The notes under the pieces are model-generated. The model saw nothing but the letters and a program-made list of their open reading frames with translations, was not told where the DNA came from and did no database searches. A stretch of DNA of 46,668 bases, from NCBI GenBank assembly GCA_045598825.1, contig JAZRUX010000009.1, positions 1 to 46,668 of the forward strand. The letters run 5' to 3'. The position numbers were made by a program, and so were the translations under genes. Shown one piece after another: positions 1-12,439 of this stretch. Each line of letters opens with the position of its first letter. Positions within the stretch are counted from its first letter, which is position 1. Source of the DNA: Hennigella sp045598825. Lineage in GTDB: Bacteria > Bacillota_I > Bacilli_A > Mycoplasmatales > Mycoplasmoidaceae.

Positions 1-2311
1 AAATATCAAGATTAACTTTGTTTTGTTTTGTGATGTTCCAGTTATCAGATAATTTTATGTTTTTAATCTTATTTATGGTTGGGTTGTCTTTAAAATCATT
101 ATCAACAATCTCTTTGTTGATATTATCAAGTCTAACTTTTAGTTCACTATTAAGTTCATTAATAGTAGCGTTAGTGTTAGCGTCTGAAACAATACCTTCA
201 ATTCTTCATGCACCAGAACCCTTAGAGGTTAAGCTAATAATATGGAATTGTTCTATCTCTCTTGTGTTAGATACATGACGGCCAGCACATATTTCAATTG
301 AAATATCTCCAACTTTAACAACTCTTAATTTACCTTTAACTTTAGCATACACTTCTTCGAAGTAAGCTAGTGCACCCATTGTTTGAGCTTCCTGTAATGT
401 TTTATGATAGGTTGTAACAGGCAAAGCTTGTTTAATTCATTTATTAATTAAAGTTTCAACTGCATCAAGTTGTTCTTGTGTTAACTTTTGGTGATATTGG
501 AAGTCAAATGTCAGTTTGTGGTGTGTTTTTAATGCACCCATTTGTTTGATATTTCTATCAATAGTTTGTTGTAAAGCAGCTTGAACTAAATGTTCAGTTG
601 TGTGCGTTGCAGCAATAATACCTTTAGCTTTAAGATCTAAACTAACAATAACATTTGTACCCTTAGTTATTTCTTGGCCTTTAATACCAACAATTGAATG
701 AAAGTGTTGACCATTAGGTCCTTTTATAGCATCATAAACTTTTAGTTTTGATCCATTGACTTCAATTCAACCCCAGTCTGATACTTCACCGCCACAGTTA
801 GCATAGATAACTGTTTTATCTAATACTAATCAATTGTGTTTTTCTGGAATGACTTTATCAATAATATTAAAGTCTTGATCAAAGATACCAATAACTTTAG
901 CTTTTGTTTCAGTTTGGTCATAGAAGAATGTAGATTCTTCGTGATAATCCATTAATGTAGCATTTTGTATTGCCATTGCTTTAATTGGAGCAGTAGTTTT
1001 AGATATTTTTGAATGTTCTTCTTGTCATTTCTTAAATGCCTTCATATCTACAGTAACATTTTTTTCTTTAGCTAACTCTTGCGTTAGTTCAATCGGAAAA
1101 CCGTAAGTATCTAATAACTTAAATGCAACATCACCTGCGATAGTATTACTTTTAATCGCATGCTCAAATAGTTCCATTCCCTTTTTCAAGGTATGGTTAA
1201 ATTGTGTCTCTTCTTTTTGCAATGTGGCAATCACTTTTGCTTTTTCTTGTTCAAGATAAGGATAGTAATCTTTCATTGCAAGCACGATAGAACTCACTAC
1301 AGGCTCAACAATCGATTTTTGGATATCTAGCTTATGTGCATAAACAATTGCTCGTCTAGCAAGCTTTCTAATAATGTAGCCCCTACCTGTGTTGCCTGGT
1401 AAAGCGCCATCAGCGATAGCAAATGTACAGGCTTTGATATGATCTGCAATTATTCTATATGCATAATTTATTTGGGTTTGCTCTTTACTTGGATTAAAGT
1501 AGTTATCAGGTTTGTAAACTTTATTAGTCAACGTACTAATAACTTTGATAATGTCTTGATAGATATCTATTTCAAAGTTTGTGTATGTATCTTGTAATAC
1601 ACATGCCAATCTTTCTAGCCCACAACCTGTATCAATATTTTTGTGAGCAAGTTCAGTATAGTTGTTTTTGCCATCATTATTGAACTGACTAAAAACAATG
1701 TTTCAGATTTCGACATATCTATCATTCTCTATATCTTTTTTAAATAAATCAACACCTACGTGTTTCGGATCATATTTTTCTCCACGATCGTAATAGATTT
1801 CAGTACATGGACCACAAGGTCCTTGTCCCACATCTCAGAAGTTTCTATCCTTATCACATTTAGCAATGTGATCTGGATTAACACCGCATGATACTCAAGT
1901 ATCATAAGCATCTTGATCTTCTTTATATACTGTAAAGTAAAGATGATCTAAACTAAAACCAAATACTTTGGTTAATAGTTCAAATCCTCAAGTAATAGCT
2001 TCTTTCTTAAAATAGTCTCCAATAGAGAAGTTACCTAACATTTCAAAGAAAGTGTGATGTCTAGATGTTAGACCGACATTTTCTATATCATTAGTTCTAA
2101 TAGCCTTTTGGCTATTAACTAAACGTTTAGATGGTGGGTTTTCTATACCACTAAAGTATTTTTTTAATGTAGCAACACCAGAGTTGATCCATATTAAAGA
2201 TGGATCATTAACTGGTATTAAAGATTTAGAAGGCACTTCAAAATGTTCTTTAGACTTTCAAAAGTCTAATCACGCTTTACGAATGTTATTTGTTGTTCAT
2301 TTTATTGCCAT
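1..2311 (-). CDS. alaS: Alanine--tRNA ligase (3' end outside window)
   Basis: Class II aminoacyl-tRNA synthetase that charges tRNA-Ala. The catalytic core is visible near residues 75-100 (RHHTFFEMLGNFSIGDYFK, the class II motif 2 region). The editing-domain zinc ligands are kept: HTTEH near residue 570 and CAGRH near residue 675, so misacyl-tRNA editing is probably retained. About 770 residues lie in the window; the family is usually 870-900, so the C-terminal part is beyond the left edge. The start is ATG at 2311, reading MAIKWTTNNIRKAW. It lies 1 nt after the mnmA stop, so the two genes are almost certainly co-transcribed and translationally coupled. Several in-frame TGA codons read as Trp. 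Confidence 0.97.
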
Positions 2312-2312
2312 A

Positions 2313-3431
2313 CTATTTAATTATCTTTCTTATTTCACCACAGCCTAAACAAATTTTGTTTTTATATATAACAGCATATTGCCCAGGTGTTACAGCTAAT
2401 GTCTTATCGTATGATAAGATTCACTTTCCTTTAGTCTTTTTTAAAGACTTAACCTTAATGAGTTTTTGCAAGTGTCTAAATCTTACTTTAAGATTAGATA
2501 AAGACTTGATTGAAACTGGATTAATAAAATTAAAACTAGTAAGTTCACATTGCGTGCTTGCTAGATATTTTTGCCTGTCTGCTTGGGCACAAACATAAAT
2601 TATTTTCTTTTTATTATCTTTTTTACAGACAAAGTATTTGCTTGCTTGCCCTGATAGGTGTAGATCTTTGTTTTGGCCCAGAGTGTAGTACATAGTTCCT
2701 ATGTGTTTACCCACTACCTTTTTACTCTTAATATCTACAATATTACCTGGTAGGTTGGGTATGTAGTTTTGTAAAAATTCTTGAAATTGTCGTTTGCCAA
2801 TAAAACAAATTCCCATAGAATCTTTTCTATCTCAATTAGGTAGTTTGATCTTTTTAGCTATAGCTCTAACTTCAACTTTAGTTAGATTTGCTAAAGGAAA
2901 GATTGCATCTTTTAATTGGGTTTGATTTAAATCAGATAGGAAATAGGTTTGATCTTTTGTTAGGTCTTTAGGCATTGATAAGAATGAACCATTCTTAGTT
3001 TGTTTAATTGCCGCATAATGTCCTGTAGCTAAATTGTTAGTTTTAAATTTATTTAAAGCATATTTTCTAAACGCTTCAAATTTAATGTATTTATTGCATA
3101 AAACATCTGGGTTTGGTGTTAAAGATTTTTTATATTGTGCAATAAAATATTTAAAAACATCATCCCAATATTCCTTAATAAATTCCACTCTGTATAATTT
3201 AAGTTTAAAGAAATCAGCTACTTTTTTAGCTGCTAGATAATCAACATTGCTTTCGCAACCGTCAGGTAGTTTCTTATTATGACCTTTAATATCGTTATTT
3301 ATAACGGTATCTCAGTTTTGCATAAAGACTGGGATAACATCAAAACCCTGTTTTAAAAGTAAATAACAAGAAACAGCAGAGTCTACTCCACCTGATAAAC
3401 CTAAAACTACAGTTTTTTTCTTGTTTTTCAT
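2313..3431 (-). CDS. mnmA: tRNA-specific 2-thiouridylase MnmA
   Basis: Predicted 372 aa enzyme making 2-thiouridine at the wobble position of Lys, Glu and Gln tRNAs. The PP-loop ATP pyrophosphatase motif LSGGVDSA lies at residues 12-19. The two catalytic cysteines are in NPDVLCNKY (C112) and MGICFIG (C209). The central TGHYA motif and a C-terminal beta-barrel are present. The length is normal for the family. The start MKNKKKTVVLGLSGG is the only ATG close upstream of the PP-loop. It is first in a mnmA-alaS pair. A few in-frame TGA codons (for example near 2421 and 2829) encode Trp. Confidence 0.96.
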
Positions 3432-3470
3432 GCTAAGTATTATATTTATTATTTAAATTAAAAATATATA

Positions 3471-3498
3471 TAAAAAAATACATAGGTTAAACCTATGT
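3471..3498 (-). terminator. Intrinsic terminator of the large surface-protein gene
   Basis: Minus-strand hairpin with an 8-bp perfect stem (ACATAGGT / ACCTATGT, loop TTA) followed by a run of T. It starts 3 nt after the stop codon at 3502-3504 and separates this gene from mnmA downstream. Confidence 0.75.
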
Positions 3499-3501
3499 AA
3501 A

Positions 3502-6500
3502 TTAATGCTTGATATATGGTGCTAGTAAATTTCTATCAGTTCTTTGTGAATCATATGCAAAACAATCAAAGTATGGTGTGATATGTCCATCTAGATTTAA
3601 AAGACTATAACCATTTCAATTCATTGCAGCAGCAATTGGAGGCAACAAGGTTCTTGCGTGATCTGGGTCGTTAGGCCTCAAAAGGAACATAGCGCCTCTT
3701 CCGGCTGGACCAAAATATTCATCTTCATTAAAAGCACTGGTCATTAAGGTAAAGGCTGGACATCTATGAATGATGTTATCACTTCCAGGAGTTTGACCTA
3801 ATCGTTGTCCATCACCCGAACAGAATAGATAATATGTTGTTGTACCAATTAGATCAATTTGACCATTACCTAAAGGTCGATCAAAACTCTTTCAATAGAA
3901 AGCATTTGTCTTTATACCACTAGGTAGAGTAATTTCTTTTGAATCAAACCCTCCAACATAACCATAACTATATTTAGTTTTATCAAAACTCTTATTATCT
4001 GTAGGATCATACAAACCAATAAGTTGTCCATGATCAGTATCTAATCCATCATTAGTGGCTCACTTATCTAATGTATTTACAAAAGGGGTTCAATAACGAT
4101 TAAACAAAATTTCATTAGAATTGGTCATTTGATGACTACCCATATTAATTGTAGCCACAGCTACATCTGGTCCTATATATGTTGTAGATCATAAGAAACT
4201 ATTTGCTCAATAAAGATCGTCATCCACTCATTCTCAACCATTGGTACCAGTTTCATCATGTATATAGAACTCAATAACATCATTGTTATCATTTTCTGAA
4301 TCATCAACAAATTCTGAACCATCATCAAGAATGATATAACTTTGATCATCACCAGGTATATATTTTTTATTAGAATTGGCAAAGGTTATACCAATTGTGT
4401 GATTTTCATAATTGTTAGTTTCAAATTCCAAATATTCTCTTTTAACATCATAGGCAGTTGCCAGGTAATATATACCTGAACCAGGTTGTCTTGATAAGAT
4501 TCAACCGGTTCCAAACTTTTCTTCTACCTTTTGTGTATTTTTATTTGTTGCTTTCTGAACAATACCTACTGAATGTGTTTGAGCTCAAATATCATTCGAA
4601 AAAACTAATGGAATATCAGGATCATAAATGAATGTTACATCCTTTTCAACATAATTTATTTCTTGTTTTGATTCTAGAGGGTTCCCTTTTCAAAAGTGAA
4701 AGACCAAATGAGTCGTATATTCAGTTCTTTTGTCTGGGGCAGGTGCATCATCTGAAAAACAGAAATTCATTCTAAGTGTTTTGTCACGTGTATTATCACC
4801 TTCAATTGGAATGATTGGTGTACCAACACCCTCGCTTATTGGATACATAGGATTATCTTGTTCACAAGGTGCTGAGAACCAAACTGGATTGCCTCCTTCT
4901 CCTTTTCTTGTTATATTTTCAACAGTTAAAAAGTCACCTTCTTTAAAGTAAGATGGTTTAGCTCCTTCTTCAATATTTTCAATATTAACATCAAAGCTAA
5001 TTTCAGTTTCACCTAATTTGGCTGTATAAGCATTATCCAATACAATTGCATATGGATGGTATTGCCTATCAGGATTAAACTTTAATACAAATGTATCTTC
5101 TATTTCAGAAATAGCCTGTTCACCAATAGAATCGGTAGTTACAATAAACTTTAGATTAAATTCAGCTGTGTGTTCATATCCAATGTAGTCAATCTTTTTG
5201 AAACCAATGTCAAAGTTAACATATGGTATATTGTTTTCAGTAACTATATGAAAATTGGTTGTTTGAAGGTTGTCAGCATTATCGCCTTCAATTATTATTT
5301 CTAGTTTTTCATCACTTTTAACATCTCTGCTTAAAGTAAAGTAACCTAGTCTTTGGGTTGATCTTTCTTTGGAATTAATACTAACACTTTTAAATCCATC
5401 AGCTGTTTCAAATGTTTCAGCTATTTCGTTTTGATTTAGATTAGCTGGTTTATGATATTCAACCTTTATAGGCTCAATGGTTGGTTCTGGATCTTTAATT
5501 TGTAAAGTGAAACCAGAAATCGTGCTCTCCGCTTCTTTGCCTAATATCTTATTAGTTATTTTGAAACGCAATGAAAAATTTATTGGTTCAATCGGAATTG
5601 TAATACTTAATATGTCAAATGTAAAACGAACATTTAATTTATTAAGGGTTTGAGAAGTTTCGTCTTGAACAACCACCACTTCTTTGAATAAATCTTGATA
5701 TCCTTCAGTAACATTTATAACTTCAACAGAAACTATGTCATCTTGATCAAGACCTATTGGATTATCTATATCTATTATGCCATGTGTGGCATTTGGATCA
5801 CAGACTATAAAATGTGATAAATCGTATGTATATGTATTTACTTGTGGTGCTTTATTAATAACAATTTCTTGTGAATATGATTGATATTGTTCAGCACCAA
5901 TTTGTTGTTCTTCTCATTTAATAGTTTTATCGACTCATTCTGTATCTTGTTTTTCAAAATAAGGGAAAACATTTAACACTTCATTAGTTATTGGTAAAGA
6001 ATTTTCAACTTCAACAGGCTTAATTCAATCTTTTCCTGGAATCGGCTCAAACGGGTCAACTGCTCAATATTTAAACACTGCACCATCTGATCTTTCTGCA
6101 GTAATTTCATATTTTTCAACTATTGAACCAAAAGTTGTGTACTTATCAACAACAAAATGACATCCACCTGATGAGTGAATTGTAACTTCACCCGTCTCCT
6201 GTGTACCTTCAACAAAGTTAAGTGTGACCTTTTCTTTTACTGGTGGTGCTACGAAATATGGATGAACTGTAATATTTTCATCTATGATAGCATCATTTGA
6301 CATTTTTCTAGTAGGCTCATCACCATCTTTATATCACCATCTAAACTCTCATTCAACACCATCAACTATTTTTTTAGCAGTAACATCATCATAAATTTGA
6401 ATAAATGTTGTCCCTTTTTTTATTGTTTTTGATTGTGTAGAAATTTCAACATTTGTATCGCCCTCAGCAGGTGTAAAATTCACAATTAGATCATCTTCTG

Positions 6501-6891
6501 AAAGTTCTTCAAAAAATGGTGAAACAGTTAACGATTCATTAATTACAAAATCATCTGATACTTTTGTTTTTGTTTTATCGTCTGATTTATATCAATATTG
6601 AAATAATCATTGTGTGTTGCCAGTTACTTTTGATGCTAAAACTTGTGATTTTACACTACCAAAAGTTGTACCAGCAGCAACTTCAACCGAGTTTGGAGTA
6701 ATTGTAACACCTTGTTCAGAAGAAGCAAATGTAACTAATATTTTTTGTGTTGGATGACACATTAAAAGGGGTGTAGTAATACCAACTGTTAGTGCCAGTA
6801 CACCAAACCCACATAATAATCCAATAATTATTTTCTTTTTCTTTTTTATCAATAGTTTGTTGTTTTTGTTGTTTAGCCATATAAACCTCAA
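3502..6891 (-). CDS. Large membrane-anchored surface protein: three InlB-type repeats plus catalytically degenerate MIP/DUF31 protease-like domain
   Basis: Open frame of 1129 codons counted from a TTG at 6891. Residues 21-44 form one hydrophobic anchor after a Lys-rich stretch; C45 follows it but the LLMC context is a poor lipobox. Residues about 50-305 hold three diverged tandem repeats of roughly 80 aa (each ending like FQYWYKSD or FRWWYKDG then V.PYF), resembling Listeria-Bacteroides InlB B-repeats. A long beta-rich region follows. From about residue 795 comes a mycoplasma serine-protease-like fold (GTGWIL, YYLATAYDV, PDVAVATINMG, AGRGAMFLL). Compared with the homolog at 9917-10993, the catalytic His is Asp (D815), Asp is kept (D909) and Ser is Arg (R1065), so proteolysis is unlikely. 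Start problem: the best-placed ATG (6880, preceded by GAGG) is in another frame and would need loss of one A in the A6 run at 6842-6847 to join this frame. This suggests phase variation or a sequencing indel. Confidence 0.82.
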
Positions 6892-6972
6892 TCCTATAAG
6901 TGATTATATATATAAAACATATTTAGATTTTAAGTGTTTTATTAGTAACTAAAAATTTCTTAATACGTAAAG

Positions 6973-6994
6973 ATAAATACCTTTAGGTATTTAT
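6973..6994. repeat. Perfect 9-bp inverted repeat in divergent intergenic region
   Basis: ATAAATACC, loop TTTA, GGTATTTAT, midway between the divergent large surface-protein gene and uvrA. There is no clear T-run on either side, so it could be an operator or an RNA hairpin rather than a terminator. Function unknown. Confidence 0.5.
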
Positions 6995-7024
6995 ATTTGA
7001 TTATTAAATATATATTAATGGTTT

Positions 7025-7044
7025 TATCTTGTAAAAACAAGATA
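7025..7044 (+). promoter_or_regulatory. Hairpin in the uvrA 5' leader
   Basis: Perfect 8-bp stem TATCTTGT / ACAAGATA with an AAAA loop, ending 13 nt before the uvrA ATG. No Shine-Dalgarno sequence is visible after it. A role in translation initiation or mRNA stability is inference. Confidence 0.45.
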
Positions 7045-7057
7045 TATTTTATTTATT

Positions 7058-9907
7058 ATGGCTAAACAAGACTTCCATAACAATATATATATTCAAGGAG
7101 CAAGACAAAACAACCTAAAAAATGTTAATCTTGTCATTCCTAAAAACAAACTTGTTGTAATGACAGGTTTGTCAGGTTCAGGTAAATCATCTTTGGCATT
7201 TAACACCATTTATGCTGAAGGACAAAGACGATATCTAGAATCATTATCAAGCTATGCTCGACAATTTCTTGGTAATAATGATAAACCTGATGTTGATTCA
7301 ATTGAGGGTTTGTTGCCTGCTATTTCAATTGATCAAAAAACAACATCAAATAATCCACGATCTACTGTTGGCACTGTAACAGAAATCTATGATTATTTAA
7401 GACTATTATGAGCAAGAATCGGTATCCCATATTGTCCTAAAGGACACGGTCCAATTAAAACCTTAACAACAAAACAAATTGTTGATAAAATTTACCTAGA
7501 TTTTAAATTAGAAAGTCGCATTCAACTATTAGCTCCACTTGCTTTTAAACAAAAGGGAACTTTTTCTAAAGAATTAGCTAAATTAAAACTTGATGGTTTC
7601 TTACGAGTAAGAATCGATGGAAATATATATTCTTTAGATGACAAGATTGATTTGGATAAAAACAAATTTCACTATATTGATATTATTGTTGACCGTATAG
7701 TATTAAACGAGGACAATCAAACACACGATCGTTTAACTGAAGCAGTTGAAACATGTTTAAAACATGGTAACAACAAAGTTGTTATATGAGATGGAAAAAG
7801 TGATACTTTATACTCTAAAAATCACTCTTGCCCAGTTTGTGGTTTTTCTATTCCAGAAATGGAACCAAGATTATTTTCATTTAATTCTCCTACCGGTTAT
7901 TGTGATGAATGTAAAGGTTTAGGCTTTACCTACGAACCAGATGAAGATCGAATGATTCCTGATCGTAATCTTTCAATTAATGAAGGTGGTATTCGTTGAT
8001 TCAAAAATACCATGGATTCAAAAAATCTTGAATGACAAAAATTTGCTGCTTTACTAGATCATTACCACATTGATCGAAATAAACCAATTAAGCAACTTTC
8101 TCGAAGAGAAATTGATCTAATGATGTGGGGTAGTGATGAACCAATTGAAGTAGTAGCTAAATCGGCAAGTTATAAAACCTATTCATATAATGATTACATT
8201 GAAGGTGTTCTTGCTACAATTAAACGAAGACACCTTGAAACTAATAGTGAAATGGCTCGTGATTTTTATGGTATGTATATGGTTGAAAAACCATGTAAAA
8301 AGTGCCATGGACATCGTTTAAATGAAAAGGCTTTGTCAGTAAAAATTAATGGCAAGTCAATCATGGAAGTTTGCGATATGTCAGTTGCAGAAATGCATGA
8401 TTGGTTCCTTGGTTTAGAATTGAATGAAACTGAAAGACAAATTGGTAAACAAGTTTTAAAAGAAATAGTTAACCGCCTTGAATTTTTAATCAATGTTGGT
8501 CTTGATTATTTGACTTTGTCAAGATCTGCTGGAACACTATCTGGTGGTGAAAACCAACGTATTAGATTGGCTGCTCAAATTGGTAGTGCCTTAACTGGAG
8601 TCTTGTATGTTCTTGATGAACCATCAATTGGTTTGCATCAAAAAGATAACCAAAAACTTATCAACACCATGAAAGCAATGCGTGATTTGGGTAACTCATT
8701 GATTGTAGTAGAACACGACACTGATACTATGAAGGCAGCAGATTATCTGATAGATGTCGGACCATTAGCAGGTGTCAATGGTGGTAAGATTGTTGCTTCA
8801 GGTTCAATTAATGATTTAATTAAATGTAAAGATTCAATCACTGGTAAATATTTATCTGGGGAATATACTATTCCTGTACCAAAACAACGTCGTGGTGGTA
8901 ATGGTAAAAAAATTATCCTTAAAGGTGCCAAACTAAACAACCTTAAAAATATTAATGTTACTTTCCCGTTAGGAAAACTAATTTGTGTTACTGGTGTATC
9001 GGGTTCTGGTAAATCAACTCTAATCAATGAAACGCTGGTTGCTAATATTCGTAAAATTTTATTTAATCCGTTTGAATTAGCGCCTAAAGTAACAGATTTA
9101 ACTGGTATCCAAGATATTGATAACTTAATTGTTATTACACAAGAACCTATTGGTCGAACTCCACGATCAAACCCAGCAACATATACTGGATTATTTGATG
9201 ACATTCGTGGTGTATTTGCTAATACACCTGAAGCAAAAGCTCGTGGTTATGACAAAGGTCGATTTAGTTTTAACGTTGAATCTGGTCGTTGTGAGAAATG
9301 TCAAGGTGATGGTTATATCCGAATTGAAATGCACTTCTTACCTGATGTTTATGTTAAGTGTGATGAATGTGGTGGAAAACGATATAACGCTGAAACATTA
9401 TCTATTCTTTACAAAAACAAATCAATATATGATGTTTTGGAAATGTCAGTCGATGAAGCTTATGAATTCTTCCAAAACATTCCATCTATTAAACGTAAAC
9501 TGGAATTAATGAAAGATGTTGGCCTAGGTTATATTAAATTAGGCGAACCATCTGTTGACTTATCAGGCGGTGAGGCACAACGTATTAAACTAGCCAAATT
9601 CTTACAACGTAAGGCTAGTGATAAGACAATTATTGTGTTAGATGAACCATCTACTGGTTTACATCAACATGATATTGCAAAACTAATTGAAGTATTAAAT
9701 CGAATTGTTGATAATGGAGCGACCGTTATCATCATCGAGCACAATCTTGATATTATCAAGTGCGCTGACTACATCATCGATTTAGGACCAGATGGTGGTG
9801 ATCGTGGTGGTAGAGTAATCACGACCGGTACGCCAGAACAAATCTTAAAAGATGATGATATATCATATACTGCTAAATTTTTAAAACCATTCTTAAAAAA
9901 TAAATAG
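7058..9907 (+). CDS. uvrA: Excinuclease ABC subunit A
   Basis: Predicted 949 aa ATPase that finds DNA lesions for nucleotide excision repair with UvrB and UvrC. The first Walker A is GLSGSGKSSLAF (about residues 34-45), with a zinc module CPVC...CDECKGLG near 265-295. The first ABC signature is LSGGENQRIRLA near 495, followed by LDEPSIGLH. The second half has GVSGSGKSTL near 650, zinc ligands CEKC...CDEC near 746-773, LSGGEAQRIKLA and LDEPSTGLH. The length is normal. The start MAKQDFHNNIYIQGARQNNLKN is the usual UvrA N-terminus. In-frame TGA codons (for example 7409, 7788, 7998) encode Trp. A lipoprotein gene follows after 9 nt on the same strand without an intervening terminator. Confidence 0.98.
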
Positions 9908-9916
9908 AATATAAAT

Positions 9917-10993
9917 ATGAAAACAAAAAAACTTTTTTTGTCTATATTTCTAACAGGATTCACTATTGCTAGTTGATCATTTGCTTTAATCTCTTGTAGC
10001 AATCCTACACCAGAACCAGAACCTGATAAGCCTTGAACCGATGAAACGCCATATGACTATATATATAACCGAACATTTTCAATTGAAAAAATTGCTGGTT
10101 CTGATATTGTAAATGTCGTTTGGGGAACTGGCTGAATTATTGATGATTCAACTCCGTCAATTAACAATGATTATTGTTATTACATTGCAACTAATTGGCA
10201 TGTGACTCATGGTTTTGACATCATTGGTAAAGAAGATGAATTTTATGGATATGGTGATAACTCATTAGCTTCTACAAGTGGTTGAGTTGAACATAATGAC
10301 TATAAAAAATTTAAATCTTTTAAGCCACTAACAAATTCAAACTACTTATATAATGACGAAGAGCAAACTGAATACTTTAAAAAAGGCATCGACTTATTCG
10401 TTTGTAATGTTAATTTTGGTAACCCAACTGGTGAAATTAAAACCAAATTAGATAAATTAAATTCTTTAAGACAAGAAAAAGGACAAATTAATAAATTTGT
10501 CAATAGTGATGATAAACAAATTCTTGCTAAAAAGAAAATAACTGGTGGTTATCCAGAATATGATAATGGAGGATCTGGGACAGAATTTCAAGGTGGCGGT
10601 AAATGAGAATACCACGATGATATTACTTCTAATAATTTAGAATTTGTAACGAGAAAAGGTTATGGATTTCAATATCAAGAGGGTGGACAATTACAATTAG
10701 GACACCCTATTGGTCAACCTGATCGTAATCAACAAGGTTTCTTTGTTCGTGGTGGTTACTATGATTATGAAGAAGAATTTTACTTCTATGATATTGCTCC
10801 ACAATATACCTATATTGATCCAATCTCCCCAACTTGAATGAGTGGTGGTGCATCAGGTAGTATGTTAATCACTGAAGATTGTGAAGTCTGTGGAATCTAT
10901 TGAGGTGGTATGGGAAATAATCAATATTTTTGACCATACTTCTCACTATTTAAAACAAGTGATTATGATTTCACACAACAATGAATTAATTAA
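9917..10993 (+). CDS. MIP/DUF31-type serine protease-like lipoprotein, catalytic residues intact
   Basis: Predicted 358 aa surface lipoprotein with a signal peptide and lipobox ALISC (C27), then an acidic Pro-rich linker. The trypsin-like mycoplasma protease fold shows GTGWIID (70-76), YYIATNWHV with H95, KKGIDLFVCNVNF with D159, and SGGASGSMLI with S313. This gives a complete His-Asp-Ser set. Characterised relatives are the mycoplasma immunoglobulin protease (MIP) and other DUF31 proteins; the substrate here cannot be told from sequence. It starts 9 nt after the uvrA stop, so read-through from uvrA is likely. It is a shorter homolog of the C-terminal domain encoded at 3502-6891. Confidence 0.9.
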
Positions 10994-10994
10994 A

Positions 10995-11018
10995 AAATAG
11001 GCGTTAGCCTATTTTTTT
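10995..11018. terminator. Bidirectional terminator between protease lipoprotein and gatB
   Basis: Stem AAATAGGC / GCCTATTT with loop GTTA and T-runs on both strands. It serves two converging genes. The gatB stop codon (TAG at 11009-11011) lies inside the stem. Confidence 0.85.
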
Positions 11019-12439
11019 ATCAATTGTCTTAATACTTGAGCAGCAATCACTGGGTTAGCTTGTCCTTGTGTTTGTTTCATCAATAAACCTAAAATCATTT
11101 TCTCAACACGCTCTGGTCGTTGTTTATACTGACTAACCATATCTTTATTGTTTTCAATGATTGGGTGTAATAATTTGGCAATTTCCTTTGGGTCCATAAT
11201 TTGTTTAAAACCATGGTTACGAACCGATTCTTGCGGAGCAAGATTGTCGCGATAAATTTCTTGCATGACAACTTTTCCTTGACGAGCATTAATTTTTTGT
11301 GACATGATTAAATCAATTAAATCAATAATGTATTGAATTTGTTGATTTGTGATTGATTCAATTGTTTTATTATCCTTCTTTAATAGACCAACTAATTCAA
11401 CTAATACTCATGTAACAGATTGGGCAACATCTTTGCAAGCATTGACAACCTTAGCAAAAGCAACATATAGTGGGTAATCATCTAATAATTGATTAACAAT
11501 TACATGATCTAGACCTAGTTGTTCTAATTTTGCTTTCATTTCAGCAACAGTAAACTTTGCTAATCCTTTGGCTTCATCGATAAACTTCTTATCCAATTCA
11601 AATTCAAGTAAATTTGGTTCAGGCATAAAGTGATAATCGACTGCAGCCGTTTTATCACGCATATAAATAGTTTCACATTTAACATCATCATAACGTCGTG
11701 TTTCAGGCTTAATTTCTTTACCACTTATATATGCTTGGGCTTGTCGATTTGCTTCAAATTCAATTGCTTTACCAACATTTGCAATAGAGTTTAAATTCTT
11801 AATTTCAACTCTAGTTCCATAATTTTTAGAACCATGTAGATTAACTGAAATGTTAACGTCTGCTCGCATTGATCCTTCTTCCATCTTTGCATCAGAGATT
11901 TCACCACAAAAGTTTAAAATACGTTTTAACTCAGTTAAATATGCCATTGCCTCTTGCGCGGATGCAATATCTGGCTTAGAAACGATTTCAATCAATGGCA
12001 TACCACTACGGTTGTAATCAAGCAACACTTTTTTATCAACCTTTAATTGTTTTGCAGTGTCTTCTTCCATATGAATGCGTTCAATATGAATTTTCTTAGT
12101 TTTGCCACCTACATGAATTTCAACATATCCATTTATACCAATTGGATTAAATTGTTGGGTAATTTGAAAACCTTTTGGTAAATCTCGATAGAAATAATTC
12201 TTTCGGTCAAAAGATACTGTGTTAGCAATTGTCATATGTAAAGCATTAGCCAAACAAATTGCTTTTCTTACTACTTCTTCATTAACAGATGGTAATGCTC
12301 CTGGTAAACCAATATCAATTTCATTGATGTTAGTATTAACTGAATCAGTGTGGCAACTTTTTGAACCGCTAAACATCTTTGATTTGGACTTAACAACAGT
12401 GTGAACTTCAATTCCAATTACGGTTTGAAAATTATTCAT
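11009..12439 (-). CDS. gatB: Aspartyl/glutamyl-tRNA amidotransferase subunit B
   Basis: Predicted 476 aa subunit of GatCAB, which amidates Glu-tRNA-Gln (and often Asp-tRNA-Asn). It binds the tRNA and activates the acyl group. Family motifs include IGIEVH near the start, YNRSGMPLIEIVS, MEEGSMRADVN and the C-terminal YqeY-like helical tail ending VLRQLIKK. The start is ATG at 12439, chosen because GGAGG lies just upstream; a TTG 12 nt earlier is in frame but would be inside that ribosome-binding site. It overlaps the end of gatA by 8 nt. Length is normal. Confidence 0.97.

Noticed and set aside
2290..2598. Open frame of 102 aa on the plus strand
   Set aside because: Antisense to the 3' end of mnmA; the mnmA reading is supported by conserved motifs.
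8743..9204. Open frame of 153 aa on the minus strand
   Set aside because: Antisense shadow of uvrA across its second ATPase domain.
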